Assembly (NCBI GenBank): GCA_021736705.1
Contig: JAIPFI010000007.1
Span: forward strand, 1-42,144
DNA from: Methylococcaceae bacterium
Lineage (GTDB): Bacteria > Pseudomonadota > Gammaproteobacteria > Methylococcales > Methylomonadaceae
DNA: 42,144 bases
Reading direction: 5' to 3'
Shown here piece by piece: positions 10,364 to 19,142 of this stretch. The notes beneath the pieces were generated by a model, which made no database searches, had not been told where the DNA came from, and worked only from the letters and a program-made list of their open reading frames with translations. Both the position numbers and the translations under genes were made by a program. The stretch's first letter is position 1, and the number at the start of each line of letters is the position of its first letter.

Positions 10364-10480
10364 ACGTATCTCCCTATTGTTATTTTTATTATTCTGTAAT
10401 CAGCTCAAAGCATATTTGGTTACCTTACCGACAATTAAGCCGATTTACAAGATATAGGTACGCAAAGTTCAAAATCAAGG

Positions 10481-11476
10481 CTACTCAGGTTTTAATAATT
10501 TTAGCTGATGGCTCACTATTGCTAATGCCCCCAATATTCCGAGCGTTGCCGCACCAATAATTAAGCTCACTGACTCCGAAAAATTCATGAAATGTAATTG
10601 AAACTGACTCTGATAAAGCATAGATAACTGCGCTATTGGAGAACTGAGCATAAATAACATGAAAGTGATAAGACTCCAGGCAAAACAACCCGCGATAAAA
10701 CCAAACCAAAAACCACTATACAGAAAGGGCAAGCATATAAATATATTTGTTGCTCCTACTAACTTTTCCACTACCACCTCATCTCGGCGCGTTTGTAACT
10801 CTAAACGTATGGTATTTCCAGTAATAAAAACCACGGCGATAGCTAACAAACCAGACAAAAACAAAACAAGCTGATTTGCTATTTGCATAATTGACTGCAA
10901 ACGCGCCACCCAATCCATATCTATTTGTGCAAAATCAACTTCTTGTTCATTTTTTGTTTGTTCTAACAACTGCGTTAATTGATATGCCTCAGTTATCTCT
11001 TGAGTAGGGAAAACCTGAATAACCGCAGGTAAGGGGTTACTTTCTAAGGCATTAAGTGCTGCGCCGAAGCCACTGTATTGCTGAAATTCTGTTAAAGCCT
11101 GCTGCTTGGAAATAAGCACGACGTTAGCAACACCTTCATAGCCTTGTATACGTTGCGCTAAATTTGCAGCCTGCTTATCGGAAATATGCTCATGTAAAAA
11201 CAATGAAAACTGCTTTCCCGTCTGCAAATTATCCACTAACTGCTGAGCATTATTGACTAATACATAAAAGCTACCAGCCAAAGAAAGCGCAATCGCCATA
11301 ACGATAATAGCCATAGAAGAAGTAAAAGGCGTACACAGTAAACGACGCAAACTAGCACTTAATGCTTCTCTATGTAGCAGCAAATTAATACTCAGCCAAC
11401 TCTCAGTCTTGCGCTTCTGATGGCTCTGTTTAACTTGCCGAGGACTTTCTATAGGCTTTCTTCTAACTGTCTTCAT
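10481..11476 (-). CDS. ftsX: Cell division ABC transporter permease FtsX
   Basis: A 331-residue membrane partner of FtsE that couples the divisome to septal peptidoglycan hydrolases through EnvC-type activators. A basic cytoplasmic N-terminus (residues 1-40) precedes the first membrane segment (about 55-75), a large periplasmic loop (about 76-205) and three further membrane segments with RDEVVVEKLVGATNIFICLP typical of the FtsX C-terminal domain. The start at 11476 overlaps the ftsE stop by four bases. It ends the ftsY-ftsE-ftsX run; rpoH, which follows ftsX in many gammaproteobacteria, is not here. Confidence 0.95.
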   Translation of the reverse strand: MKTVRRKPIESPRQVKQSHQKRKTESWLSINLLLHREALSASLRRLLCTPFTSSMAIIVMAIALSLAGSFYVLVNNAQQLVDNLQTGKQFSLFLHEHISDKQAANLAQRIQGYEGVANVVLISKQQALTEFQQYSGFGAALNALESNPLPAVIQVFPTQEITEAYQLTQLLEQTKNEQEVDFAQIDMDWVARLQSIMQIANQLVLFLSGLLAIAVVFITGNTIRLELQTRRDEVVVEKLVGATNIFICLPFLYSGFWFGFIAGCFAWSLITFMLFMLSSPIAQLSMLYQSQFQLHFMNFSESVSLIIGAATLGILGALAIVSHQLKLLKPE

Positions 11477-12135
11477 AAATGATATTTAATAAATGCACCA
11501 TGATCCAATTGCAAAACCCTATGATTCAACTTTGTCACTAATTCAATATCATGCGTAGCAATTAAAACTGTCACACCCACTTGTTTAAACTGCTCGAATA
11601 AATGCATAATTTCTGCTGATAATTGCGAATCTAAGTTACCTGTTGGCTCATCCGCCAAAATTAACGCGGGTTTATTTACAACTGCTCGCGCAATGCCTAT
11701 GCGCTGCTGCTCTCCTCCAGATAAAGTCAAAGGAAATTTATTTTCTTTAGCCAACAAACCTACTTTATCAAGTGCAGCACGGACACGTCTCGCCACCTCA
11801 TGCCGCCCAACACCTGCAACAATTAAAGGTAAAGCGACATTATCAAAAACAGTGCGATTAAAGAGCAATTTATAATCCTGAAAAATCAAACCTAATCTGC
11901 GCCGAAGAAAAGGAATTTGCCTGTCATGCATACGGCAAATATTTTGCCCATCAATCAATATCTGGCCTCGAGAGCATCGCTCAATAACAGCTACCAATTT
12001 AAGTAAAGTACTTTTTCCCGCCCCCGAATGCCCCGTCAAAAATGCCATTTCGCCTTCAGAAAGATGAAAACTAACATCCGTTAAAATATCTCCGGTATCG
12101 GTGTAGCGTTTAAACACATGATCAAAAGTCAACAT
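11473..12135 (-). CDS. ftsE: Cell division ATP-binding protein FtsE
   Basis: A 220-residue ABC ATPase that works with FtsX at the septum. Walker A is GHSGAGKST (about residues 35-43), the signature is LSGGEQQRIGIARA, Walker B is ALILADEPTG, and the H-loop is ATHDIEL. The length matches FtsE of E. coli (222). It overlaps ftsX by four bases and starts six bases after the stop of the ctaA-ftsY fusion, so it is probably co-transcribed with it. Confidence 0.97.
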   Translation of the reverse strand: MLTFDHVFKRYTDTGDILTDVSFHLSEGEMAFLTGHSGAGKSTLLKLVAVIERCSRGQILIDGQNICRMHDRQIPFLRRRLGLIFQDYKLLFNRTVFDNVALPLIVAGVGRHEVARRVRAALDKVGLLAKENKFPLTLSGGEQQRIGIARAVVNKPALILADEPTGNLDSQLSAEIMHLFEQFKQVGVTVLIATHDIELVTKLNHRVLQLDHGAFIKYHL

Positions 12136-12141
12136 AATAAA

Positions 12142-14115
12142 CTAGTGCTTATCCTGATTAAACAACGCATCAATAAAATCGCGCGCATTAAAATCTTGCA
12201 AATCATTAATACCCTCACCCACCCCCAAAAAACGGATAGGTACGCCTGCTTGTTTTGCTAAAGCGAAAATAATCCCTCCTTTCGCTGTACCATCTAATTT
12301 TGTTAGGGCTATACCTGACAACTCAACTGCTTTATTAAAATGTTCTGCTTGTGAGAGTGCATTTTGCCCCGTACCAGCATCCAAAACTAATAATACTTCA
12401 TGAGGTGCGGTATCATCGAGCTTACCAATAATGCGTTTTATTTTTTTCAACTCTTCCATGAGATTTGATTTAGTATGCAAGCGCCCTGCAGTATCAGCAA
12501 TCAACACGTCAATACCTTTTGCTTGTGCCGACTGTACCGCATCAAAAATAACCGAGGCTGAATCCGCACCTGTATGCTGTGCCACAACATGAATTTTATT
12601 GCGTTCACCCCAAACCTGCAACTGCTCAACTGCTGCCGCTCTAAAGGTATCGCCTGCGGCCAACATGACACTATGACCTTGTTGCTGTAATCTTTGCGCT
12701 AACTTACCAATCGTCGTTGTTTTGCCAGCTCCATTCACACCGACAACTAAAATCACATAAGGGCCTTGCTTCTCAGGTATAACTAAAGGCTGGCTCACAG
12801 GCTCCAACAACTCAAATAATTGCTGCTTTAACAAATCAGATAGCGCGTTAACATCTTGCAGTTGATGTTTTTCAACACTTCCCTCCAATTTAGCGATAAT
12901 GTCCGTGGTTACATCCATGCCCACGTCAGCCATCAATAAACTGGTTTCTATCTCTTCTAGCAAATCCTGATCAATCTTTCGGTTAGCAAAAGATACAACC
13001 GATAATGCCGCCCCTAAACCTGTCCGCGTCTTTCCAAGTTGCGACTTTAAACGCAAATATAAAGACTCAGATTCGACTAGCTCAGGAACAAGTATTTGTA
13101 CATCGGCTTCAACAGCAAGCGCCTGCTGCTCATCAGCCGTTAAGTCCTTGGAAACACCTAATCTTTCCGCAGGCAAAGTAACTGGCACTTCATCTACAGA
13201 TTTATATTTTGTATGAAACCTAATAAGCAACAAAGGCAACATCAACATCATAGCCGTAAGACTATGTACCACACTAACCCATACAGGCATAGACAGTCTA
13301 ACAAGCGCAATTCCAGTAGCAAATTGAACCAACAGTAACAAACTTATTGCGGTACCAGCCCATCGCACCGATTTAATGCGACTGCTAGTCGCGGATAACA
13401 TTAATGCCGTTAAACCAATAAAAACAATAATTGAAAAAATACGGTGCACCCAGTGCACAGCAATTTTCGCATCAAAGGACAATGGCGCTAAAAAGTTAAA
13501 CGCACTGCCATAATTTGCTTGTGGCCACCACGAATTTAAACACTGCGGAAAACCACTACAGACCAAACCCGCATGATTTGCAGAAAGCCAAGCACCTAGC
13601 AATAACTGCAAACTTAGAATAATGATAGCACTAGAAACAAGCCATGATTTAGTGCCATCTTTACGCTTAACGTAGCCGATTTTACTGTGTAAATAAGTAT
13701 GTACGACGACATATAATGCAAACACACTCAATACATAATGAGCCAACTGATTAAGTGCCTGAGTACCTAGCCAAGTTGTATGTAAGCCCAATTGAAGCTG
13801 TAAGCCCACTAAGCTTACTAAAATCACTGTACAAATCATAGAGCTCAAACGCGTACTTTTTAGCCAAATGCCGCTAAACAGCATCATGACTAACAATACA
13901 ACGATTGCAAAAGCACTAAACGAATGTATCAGACCAATAAATTGATTACTCTGAATGGCTGATTGACCAAGTATTTGTACTATTTGTGCATAACAACCCG
14001 AAAGCTCTGTACAGGAGTAACTATCAAACGACACAAGGCGCTGATATGCGCCAGTACCAGCAAGCAATAAAATAAAAAATCCAACTAAAGCAGTAAAAAC
14101 TCTAAACATACCCAC
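12142..14115 (-). CDS. ctaA-ftsY: Fusion of heme A synthase (CtaA/COX15) and SRP receptor FtsY
   Basis: One uninterrupted 657-codon frame joins two proteins normally encoded apart. Residues 1-300 are a complete CtaA/COX15 with eight membrane segments. The heme-ligand histidines are visible at His64, His126, His221/224 and His284, and the extracellular cysteine pairs at Cys35/Cys41 and Cys186/Cys192. Residues 305-350 are an acidic linker resembling the FtsY A region. Residues 351-657 are a full FtsY NG domain: amphipathic lead-in SLYLRLKSQLGKTRTGLG, G1 GVNGAGKTTT (459-468), GDTFRAAAVEQLQ (488-500), DTAGR (541-545) and TKLDG (605-609). CtaA converts heme O to heme A; FtsY docks ribosome-SRP complexes at the membrane. 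The cox cluster lies upstream and ftsE-ftsX downstream. The start may be GTG 14115 or ATG 14109. Whether it is made as one chain, cut, or also started internally cannot be told from the sequence. Confidence 0.88.
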   Translation of the reverse strand: MGMFRVFTALVGFFILLLAGTGAYQRLVSFDSYSCTELSGCYAQIVQILGQSAIQSNQFIGLIHSFSAFAIVVLLVMMLFSGIWLKSTRLSSMICTVILVSLVGLQLQLGLHTTWLGTQALNQLAHYVLSVFALYVVVHTYLHSKIGYVKRKDGTKSWLVSSAIIILSLQLLLGAWLSANHAGLVCSGFPQCLNSWWPQANYGSAFNFLAPLSFDAKIAVHWVHRIFSIIVFIGLTALMLSATSSRIKSVRWAGTAISLLLLVQFATGIALVRLSMPVWVSVVHSLTAMMLMLPLLLIRFHTKYKSVDEVPVTLPAERLGVSKDLTADEQQALAVEADVQILVPELVESESLYLRLKSQLGKTRTGLGAALSVVSFANRKIDQDLLEEIETSLLMADVGMDVTTDIIAKLEGSVEKHQLQDVNALSDLLKQQLFELLEPVSQPLVIPEKQGPYVILVVGVNGAGKTTTIGKLAQRLQQQGHSVMLAAGDTFRAAAVEQLQVWGERNKIHVVAQHTGADSASVIFDAVQSAQAKGIDVLIADTAGRLHTKSNLMEELKKIKRIIGKLDDTAPHEVLLVLDAGTGQNALSQAEHFNKAVELSGIALTKLDGTAKGGIIFALAKQAGVPIRFLGVGEGINDLQDFNARDFIDALFNQDKH

Positions 14116-14712
14116 TTACCCAATTTGAGAAATTCTAAGTAATTTTTGCAAATCACTCTTAACAGCATAAGGATCGAAACCTGATTTATATTGCATCATC
14201 AAATTACCAAGAGGATCCATTAATATTATCATTCCATCTGTAAGTTCTGCCGCCACCTTTTGCTTAATTTTTTCCAACAATGCTGGACTAGGCTTAACCT
14301 TCAATAATCGATCATCGGTATTCCACCAAGGTTGAAAGCTTGCCTCTTGGATACCTTGCACTACAATCACAGCACGTCTAACACGAGGTAAATCCTTATT
14401 TAGCATTAATAGTAACTGCTTAGTTGCATGAATCGCATCAATACAAAGCTGATTACACTCCTGATTGGGAATAATATTTAAAATAACCCAGTGCCCTTCA
14501 AGCTCTTTAATATTCGCCTCAGAAAAAACGTCTACCCCAAGTAAATCAATCCTTTCCGTAGTTACCACAGGAACAATTAACTCTCCTTTATTTGTTGCCA
14601 TGGGTTGAAAGTCAGGATTTTTTGTTAAATACCATGCAATTGAAAAAGGAATAGCGGTCATTAACGCTAAAACAATAATCGTGCGTTGATTCTTTTTTTG
14701 TTGATTATTCAT
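14116..14712 (-). CDS. SCO-like CX3C protein of the cytochrome oxidase cluster
   Basis: A 198-residue protein with one N-terminal membrane segment (about residues 11-28, IIVLALMTAIPFSIAWYL) and an extracytoplasmic domain. WVILNIIPNQECNQLCIDA carries a CxxxC pair in the place where SCO-type copper chaperones have theirs. The later DGMIILMDPLGNLMMQY resembles the end of a thioredoxin fold. A gene of this kind regularly sits between SURF1 and ctaA in gammaproteobacterial cox clusters. A role in oxidase assembly, perhaps copper or thiol handling, is inferred from that position and the CxxxC. It overlaps SURF1 by eight bases and its stop abuts the ctaA start. Confidence 0.75.
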   Translation of the reverse strand: MNNQQKKNQRTIIVLALMTAIPFSIAWYLTKNPDFQPMATNKGELIVPVVTTERIDLLGVDVFSEANIKELEGHWVILNIIPNQECNQLCIDAIHATKQLLLMLNKDLPRVRRAVIVVQGIQEASFQPWWNTDDRLLKVKPSPALLEKIKQKVAAELTDGMIILMDPLGNLMMQYKSGFDPYAVKSDLQKLLRISQIG

Positions 14713-15448
14713 CTTTATGTTTTTTACAACTTATCCAAAATATTAAGAATGTTAATGTAATTGCCAAAGCAAACCATTGCACAGCATAAGCAATATGTTT
14801 TTCCGGCGGCATACGCGTATTTATCTGCCAATCCCTTGCATAGCCATTTGGCTGATCGGGCAATAATTGCACCTGAAAATCAAAAATAGGCTGATTAAGC
14901 TTTTTTGCAATCTTGGCACTATTAATTATTTGCACAACGGAGGGCCATAAATCACTTGGCTCATCCGCCCCGGCCAAAACTAACCCAACCCCTGGAAAGT
15001 CATTAAGTATACCGTTCAAAACTAATTGACCAGAAGGCGGCATAAAATCAATCTTAGGTAATTGCTGCCTATCTTTACTCATGAGCACCCAACCACGATT
15101 AACCAAAACCAGCTTATTATTCGCCTCCAGCACAAAAGGGGTCAAAACAAAGCCTCCCACTTTACCATTTATAATTTGGTTATCGACTATAAATTGATGC
15201 GCAACATCATAATGCCCACGTAATTGTACTTGCCTATATCTCCATTCATCGTCAGCAGCTAGCAAATGGGGCAATGCTACCGGTGGTAACTGCATTTTTT
15301 CTTGTTGATCAGCCAAATGAGCACGCTTAATATCTGCTCTGCTTAACTGCCAAAAACCAAGACGCAACAAAAGAGCTAATACAGTAATAAAAGCTATAAA
15401 AGGGATAAAGTTAATTTTACAGCTATAGTTAAAAAAACTTAGTTTCAT
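14705..15448 (-). CDS. SURF1 family cytochrome oxidase biogenesis protein
   Basis: A 247-residue protein with the SURF1 layout: one membrane segment at each end (about residues 13-33 and 220-238) and a periplasmic domain between. Family signatures seen are LGFWQLSRADIKRA after the first segment, GKVGGFVLTPF, LVNRGWV and the C-terminal HIAYAVQWFALAITLTFLIF. SURF1 proteins help insert heme a into subunit I of aa3 oxidases. It is upstream of the CX3C protein and the ctaA-ftsY fusion and diverges from the DUF2909 gene. Confidence 0.93.
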   Translation of the reverse strand: MKLSFFNYSCKINFIPFIAFITVLALLLRLGFWQLSRADIKRAHLADQQEKMQLPPVALPHLLAADDEWRYRQVQLRGHYDVAHQFIVDNQIINGKVGGFVLTPFVLEANNKLVLVNRGWVLMSKDRQQLPKIDFMPPSGQLVLNGILNDFPGVGLVLAGADEPSDLWPSVVQIINSAKIAKKLNQPIFDFQVQLLPDQPNGYARDWQINTRMPPEKHIAYAVQWFALAITLTFLIFWISCKKHKDE

Positions 15449-15572
15449 CAGTTAATATCCCAAATAAAGCCGATAACATCATCATTACTTAATTAAAATC
15501 TTGACTAGGCTTATAATTATCAGATCATTAGCTACCCTAGCAAACCATCCATTCATAGACTATCTTACCACT

Positions 15573-15818
15573 ATGCTAAAAATTCTTATTATTCTTGTCT
15601 TTCTAATAATTCTTGCGAGCCTTGGCACGGCTCTCTATCATCTAATTATTCATAAAGAGTCTTCTGCAAAAACAGTCAAAGCACTAACTTACCGCATTGG
15701 AATTTCTCTGGTTTTATTTATCTTAATATCTATTGCTTTTATGACAGGCTTAATCCAGCCTTCAGGTATCGGCATGCAAATGCAACTACAAAAAGCAGCG
15801 CAACAAGAAAACAGCTAA
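15573..15818 (+). CDS. DUF2909 twin transmembrane protein
   Basis: An 81-residue protein with two membrane segments (about 3-22 and 43-62) separated by a short polar loop, ending in a Gln-rich tail. It matches the small DUF2909 family that occurs in cox clusters of Pseudomonas and relatives, often in opposite orientation to the structural genes as here. The function is unknown; a part in oxidase assembly is inferred from position. I chose the ATG at 15573 (MLKILIILVFLI) because the open upstream 24 codons show no family resemblance. Confidence 0.75.
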   Translation: MLKILIILVFLIILASLGTALYHLIIHKESSAKTVKALTYRIGISLVLFILISIAFMTGLIQPSGIGMQMQLQKAAQQENS

Positions 15819-15865
15819 AAAAGATCAAACAAAACCCCAGACTTAGTGCCATTTATCAAGACAAA

Positions 15866-15899
15866 AAAAAAGCACTACCCTTACAGGTAGTGCTTTTTC
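15866..15899. terminator. Bidirectional terminator between DUF2909 gene and coxC
   Basis: The stem AAAAGCACTACC / GGTAGTGCTTTT with a short loop has A-runs on the left and T-runs on the right, so it works as a U-tract hairpin in both directions. It separates the convergent DUF2909 gene (ends 15818) and coxC (ends 15916). Confidence 0.85.
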
Positions 15900-15915
15900 A
15901 GCCAAATTGGATTGC

Positions 15916-16785
15916 TTACATCATATAAACAAAAATAAACAAACCCAACCAGACAACATCAACAAAATGCCAATACCAAGCCGCCGCTTCGAAAGCAAAA
16001 TGATTTTCAGGCGTGAAGTGACCTTTTGAGCTACGGAATAAAACCACCGTCAAAATAATGGCGCCGACACAAACATGAAAACCATGAAAACCAGTTAACA
16101 TAAAGAAAGTGGAACCATAGATACCAGAACCTAAAGTTAAACCCATTTCATGGTAAGCTTCTTGATACTCTATCGCTTGAAAAGCAACGAATAAAAAACC
16201 CAAGCCAACCGTCATAGCTAAACCTTTAATCAATTGACCACGATTTTTTTCAATTAAACCATGGTGTGCCCAAGTACAAGTAACACCGCTGGTTAAAAGG
16301 ATTAAAGTATTCAATAAAGGCAAGCCGAAAGCCCCCATAGGCTCAAATTCGCCACCAATATGACCTGGACCATTAGTAGGCCATACAGCCTCAAAAGAAG
16401 GCCATAGCATACCAGAAGAACGCCCCGGACCGTCACCAATGTTTGCCAACCAATCTACTGATAAATTACGCGTGTACCAAAGCGTACCGAAAAATACTGC
16501 AAAAAACATGATCTCAGAAAAAATAAACCACATCATCGCCATGCGGTAAGAAATACCCACACCTTTGTTATACATGCCCGTTTCACTTTCCGTTGCTTGT
16601 AAAGTGAACCAACCACCAATCATGATGATAAAAATTGACAAGCCGACGAGCATAAAAGTAGAGCCTGCCGCATTGCCATTTAAGTAGTTTGCAAAACCTG
16701 CCAATGAGGTCATCAAACCAATAGTCGCAGCTACCGGCCATGTTGCCTTATGTGGAATGTAATATGCGCCTTGTGTAGACATCAT
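15916..16785 (-). CDS. coxC: Cytochrome c oxidase subunit III
   Basis: This 289-residue, seven-helix subunit III stabilises the oxidase and its proton uptake. Signatures include GAYYIPHKATWP at the start, MFFAVFFGTLWYTRNL, GFHGFHVCVGAIIL and the C-terminal FAFEAAAWYWHFVDVVWLGLF. AGGGG lies five bases before the ATG at 16785; a second ATG follows directly. It stands ten bases after ctaG and is the last structural gene before the terminator. Confidence 0.97.
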   Translation of the reverse strand: MMSTQGAYYIPHKATWPVAATIGLMTSLAGFANYLNGNAAGSTFMLVGLSIFIIMIGGWFTLQATESETGMYNKGVGISYRMAMMWFIFSEIMFFAVFFGTLWYTRNLSVDWLANIGDGPGRSSGMLWPSFEAVWPTNGPGHIGGEFEPMGAFGLPLLNTLILLTSGVTCTWAHHGLIEKNRGQLIKGLAMTVGLGFLFVAFQAIEYQEAYHEMGLTLGSGIYGSTFFMLTGFHGFHVCVGAIILTVVLFRSSKGHFTPENHFAFEAAAWYWHFVDVVWLGLFIFVYMM

Positions 16786-16795
16786 AATCCCCTAT

Positions 16796-17323
16796 TTAGT
16801 TAGTAGTATCAAAAAATGTAAGTCCGAATGTCAGCCTTTTATAATGCTCAGGTAAAGTGGGGTTAATCACTAATTGCACCTCTAAGTGCTTAGTTTCACC
16901 CGCCTCAAAAACCTGAGTATCAAAACAAAAACACTCGGTATTTTTAACGTAGCCTACCGAAGGCCCCGGAGTAACACTCGGATTTGCCTTTGCAGTCATA
17001 CGCTGATCTGTTTTGTTGCTCGCTGTAAAACTCATCGTTACCACTTCACCAGGATGCACTTTAATCTCGTATTTATCAGCCTTAAAAGCTAAATCCGTAC
17101 CCGCACCCAGCGAAGTAATAAACTCCAGCGTTATTTCTCTTTGTGTATCAATCTTATAATCTAAAACAGCAGACTCTTGTTTAGTTTTACCATTAATGCC
17201 GGTTATCTCGCACAAAATATCGTACAAAGGTATTAAAGCAACAGCAAACAAAAACATAACGAACACCAAAATAACCAAGGCTCGAACTGTCTTTTTATTC
17301 CTCTGTTCTAAATCGACATTCAC
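16796..17323 (-). CDS. ctaG: Cytochrome c oxidase assembly protein CtaG/Cox11
   Basis: A 175-residue copper chaperone that delivers copper to the CuB site of subunit I. One N-terminal membrane segment (about residues 12-31) is followed by an immunoglobulin-like periplasmic domain with the copper motif CFCF (in NTECFCFDTQVF) and the family end LTFGLTFFDTTN. The start codon appears to be GTG (17321-17323), overlapping the stop of the 31-codon upstream ORF by one base (TAGTG), which suggests coupled translation. Confidence 0.95.
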   Translation of the reverse strand: MNVDLEQRNKKTVRALVILVFVMFLFAVALIPLYDILCEITGINGKTKQESAVLDYKIDTQREITLEFITSLGAGTDLAFKADKYEIKVHPGEVVTMSFTASNKTDQRMTAKANPSVTPGPSVGYVKNTECFCFDTQVFEAGETKHLEVQLVINPTLPEHYKRLTFGLTFFDTTN

Positions 17324-17418
17324 TAAGAGGTAACCCTTATTACAGCAAAAACATAAATTGAAATTGCAACAATCGCCAATGCGACCGCCGTCAAAATATT
17401 TTTTGTTTTAGTAGTCAT
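17323..17418 (-). CDS. Small single-pass membrane protein in the cox cluster (31 aa)
   Basis: Between coxA and ctaG, an ATG at 17418 opens a 31-codon frame ending in TAG at 17323-17325, MTTKTKNILTAVALAIVAIS... with a basic start and one hydrophobic segment of about 20 residues. Position, size and topology match the cytochrome oxidase small assembly proteins annotated between subunit I and ctaG in other proteobacteria. Its stop overlaps the GTG start of ctaG. It is too short for default gene callers. Function is not known from sequence. Confidence 0.6.
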   Translation of the reverse strand: MTTKTKNILTAVALAIVAISIYVFAVIRVTS

Positions 17419-17474
17419 TATCTTATTATCGCTTTGCTCATACAAACAACATATGAGCAAAGGATATACACTCC

Positions 17475-19088
17475 TTAGAAATGCTCTGTTGGAATTTTAT
17501 CTGGCGGAGTAGCAAAAGTATGATATGGCACAGGTGAAGGCAAAGTCCACTCTAAGCCATGCTTGTGCGCATCCTCCCAAACCTCATCAGATACTTTCTC
17601 GCCTGTACCACCTTTAATTGTATGAATAACAATATAAAGGAATAACAACTGACTAAAACCGAAAATAAATGCGCCAACACTAGATACCATATTCCAATCA
17701 GCAAACTGCACGGCATAATCAGGAATACGACGCGGCATACCAGCCAAACCTAAGAAATGCTGAGGGAAAAACAAAATATTAACTGAAACGGCAGATAACC
17801 AAAAATGCAATTTACCTAACTTTTCATCATACATATTCCCGGTCCATTTAGGTAACCAGAAATACCCACCCGCCATTAAAATAAAGACGGACGCAGGCAC
17901 TAAAGTGTAATGAAAATGAGCAACAATAAAATAAGTATCATGATACTGAAAATCAATAGGTGCCATAGACATCATCAATCCAGTAAAACCACCCATAGTA
18001 AATAACACCACGAATGCGATAGAAAACAACATAGGTGTTTCGAATGTCATCGATCCACGCCACATAGTTGCTGTCCAGTTAAAAATTTTCACTCCAGTTG
18101 GAATTGCAATTAACATGGTTGCATACATGAAATACAATTCACCCGCCATCGGCATACCCACTGTAAACATGTGATGCGCCCAGACGATGAATGATAAAAA
18201 TGCAATAGCAGCTGTCGCATAAACCATAGAGCTGTAGCCAAATAAAGGCTTACGTGCAAATACTGGAATAATAGTTGAAGCAACACCAAAAGTTGGCAGA
18301 ATCATTACATATACTTCTGGATGACCGAAGAACCAGAAAATATGCTGATAAAGCACGGGGTCACCACCGCCCGCAGCATTGAAGAAGCTAGTATCGAAAA
18401 AACGGTCAGTCAATAGCATTGTTACCGCACCCGCAAAAACCGGCATAATCGCAATCAATAAGAATGCAGTAATTAACCAAGTCCAAACGAATAGTGGCAT
18501 TTTCATCAATGTCATTTTCGGCGCACGCATATTGAAAATAGTTGCGATAATATTAATCGCTCCCATAATCGAAGAGATACCCAGCATATGTACAGAAAAA
18601 ATAGCAAAAGGTAATGCCGCACCTGTTTGTAAGACTAAAGGCGGATATAAAGTCCAACCTGAAGCTGGCGCACCACCTTCCATAAATAATGTACTGGCTA
18701 ATAACAATACACCGCCGACTAACATCCAGAAACTCATGTTATTCATACGTGGTAACGCCATATCCGGCGCACCAATCATTAATGGAATCTGCCAGTTAGC
18801 AAAACCAACAAATGCAGGCATTACCGCACCAAATACCATTACCAAGGCATGCATCGTAGTCATTGAGTTAAAAAACTGCGGACTCACAAATTGCATACCT
18901 GGTTCAAATAATTCGGCACGAATAACTAATGCCATTATTCCACCAACAAAAAACATCGCTAACGCAAATAATAAATAAAGCGTACCAATATCTTTATGGT
19001 TGGTTGTAATTACCCACCTTAGTAGACCTTTCTCAGGTCCGTGATCATGATGATCATCATGTTCATGTTCAGCTGTTACAGCAGACAT
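17475..19088 (-). CDS. coxA: Cytochrome c oxidase subunit I
   Basis: The 537-residue catalytic subunit of an aa3-type heme-copper oxidase. It starts with a His-rich cytoplasmic tail ([11 protein letters not shown]) before [18 protein letters not shown]. CuB and heme residues are visible: [26 protein letters not shown] with the D-channel glutamate, [10 protein letters not shown] with the paired histidines, GVKIFNW with the K-channel lysine, and [14 protein letters not shown]. These mark an A-type oxidase. I chose the ATG at 19088, with GAGG eight bases upstream, over an open extension to 19127. It follows coxB in the same operon. Confidence 0.98.
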   Translation of the reverse strand: MSAVTAEHEHDDHHDHGPEKGLLRWVITTNHKDIGTLYLLFALAMFFVGGIMALVIRAELFEPGMQFVSPQFFNSMTTMHALVMVFGAVMPAFVGFANWQIPLMIGAPDMALPRMNNMSFWMLVGGVLLLASTLFMEGGAPASGWTLYPPLVLQTGAALPFAIFSVHMLGISSIMGAINIIATIFNMRAPKMTLMKMPLFVWTWLITAFLLIAIMPVFAGAVTMLLTDRFFDTSFFNAAGGGDPVLYQHIFWFFGHPEVYVMILPTFGVASTIIPVFARKPLFGYSSMVYATAAIAFLSFIVWAHHMFTVGMPMAGELYFMYATMLIAIPTGVKIFNWTATMWRGSMTFETPMLFSIAFVVLFTMGGFTGLMMSMAPIDFQYHDTYFIVAHFHYTLVPASVFILMAGGYFWLPKWTGNMYDEKLGKLHFWLSAVSVNILFFPQHFLGLAGMPRRIPDYAVQFADWNMVSSVGAFIFGFSQLLFLYIVIHTIKGGTGEKVSDEVWEDAHKHGLEWTLPSPVPYHTFATPPDKIPTEHF

Positions 19089-19142
19089 AGTAATACCTCG
19101 TTTAATACTTAAAAAGATTTGCTTCAAACATAATAACGAATG

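Noticed and set aside
13141-13215. Separate ftsY start codon just after ctaA, which would make two genes
   Set aside because: No stop ends ctaA, and the only ATG near the junction is out of frame and stops after eleven codons; in-frame GTG/TTG codons lack a ribosome site.
18379-18978. A 199-codon plus-strand frame opposite coxA
   Set aside because: Antisense to conserved coxA; Ile/Asn/Lys-rich translation is what the reverse of a membrane protein gives.
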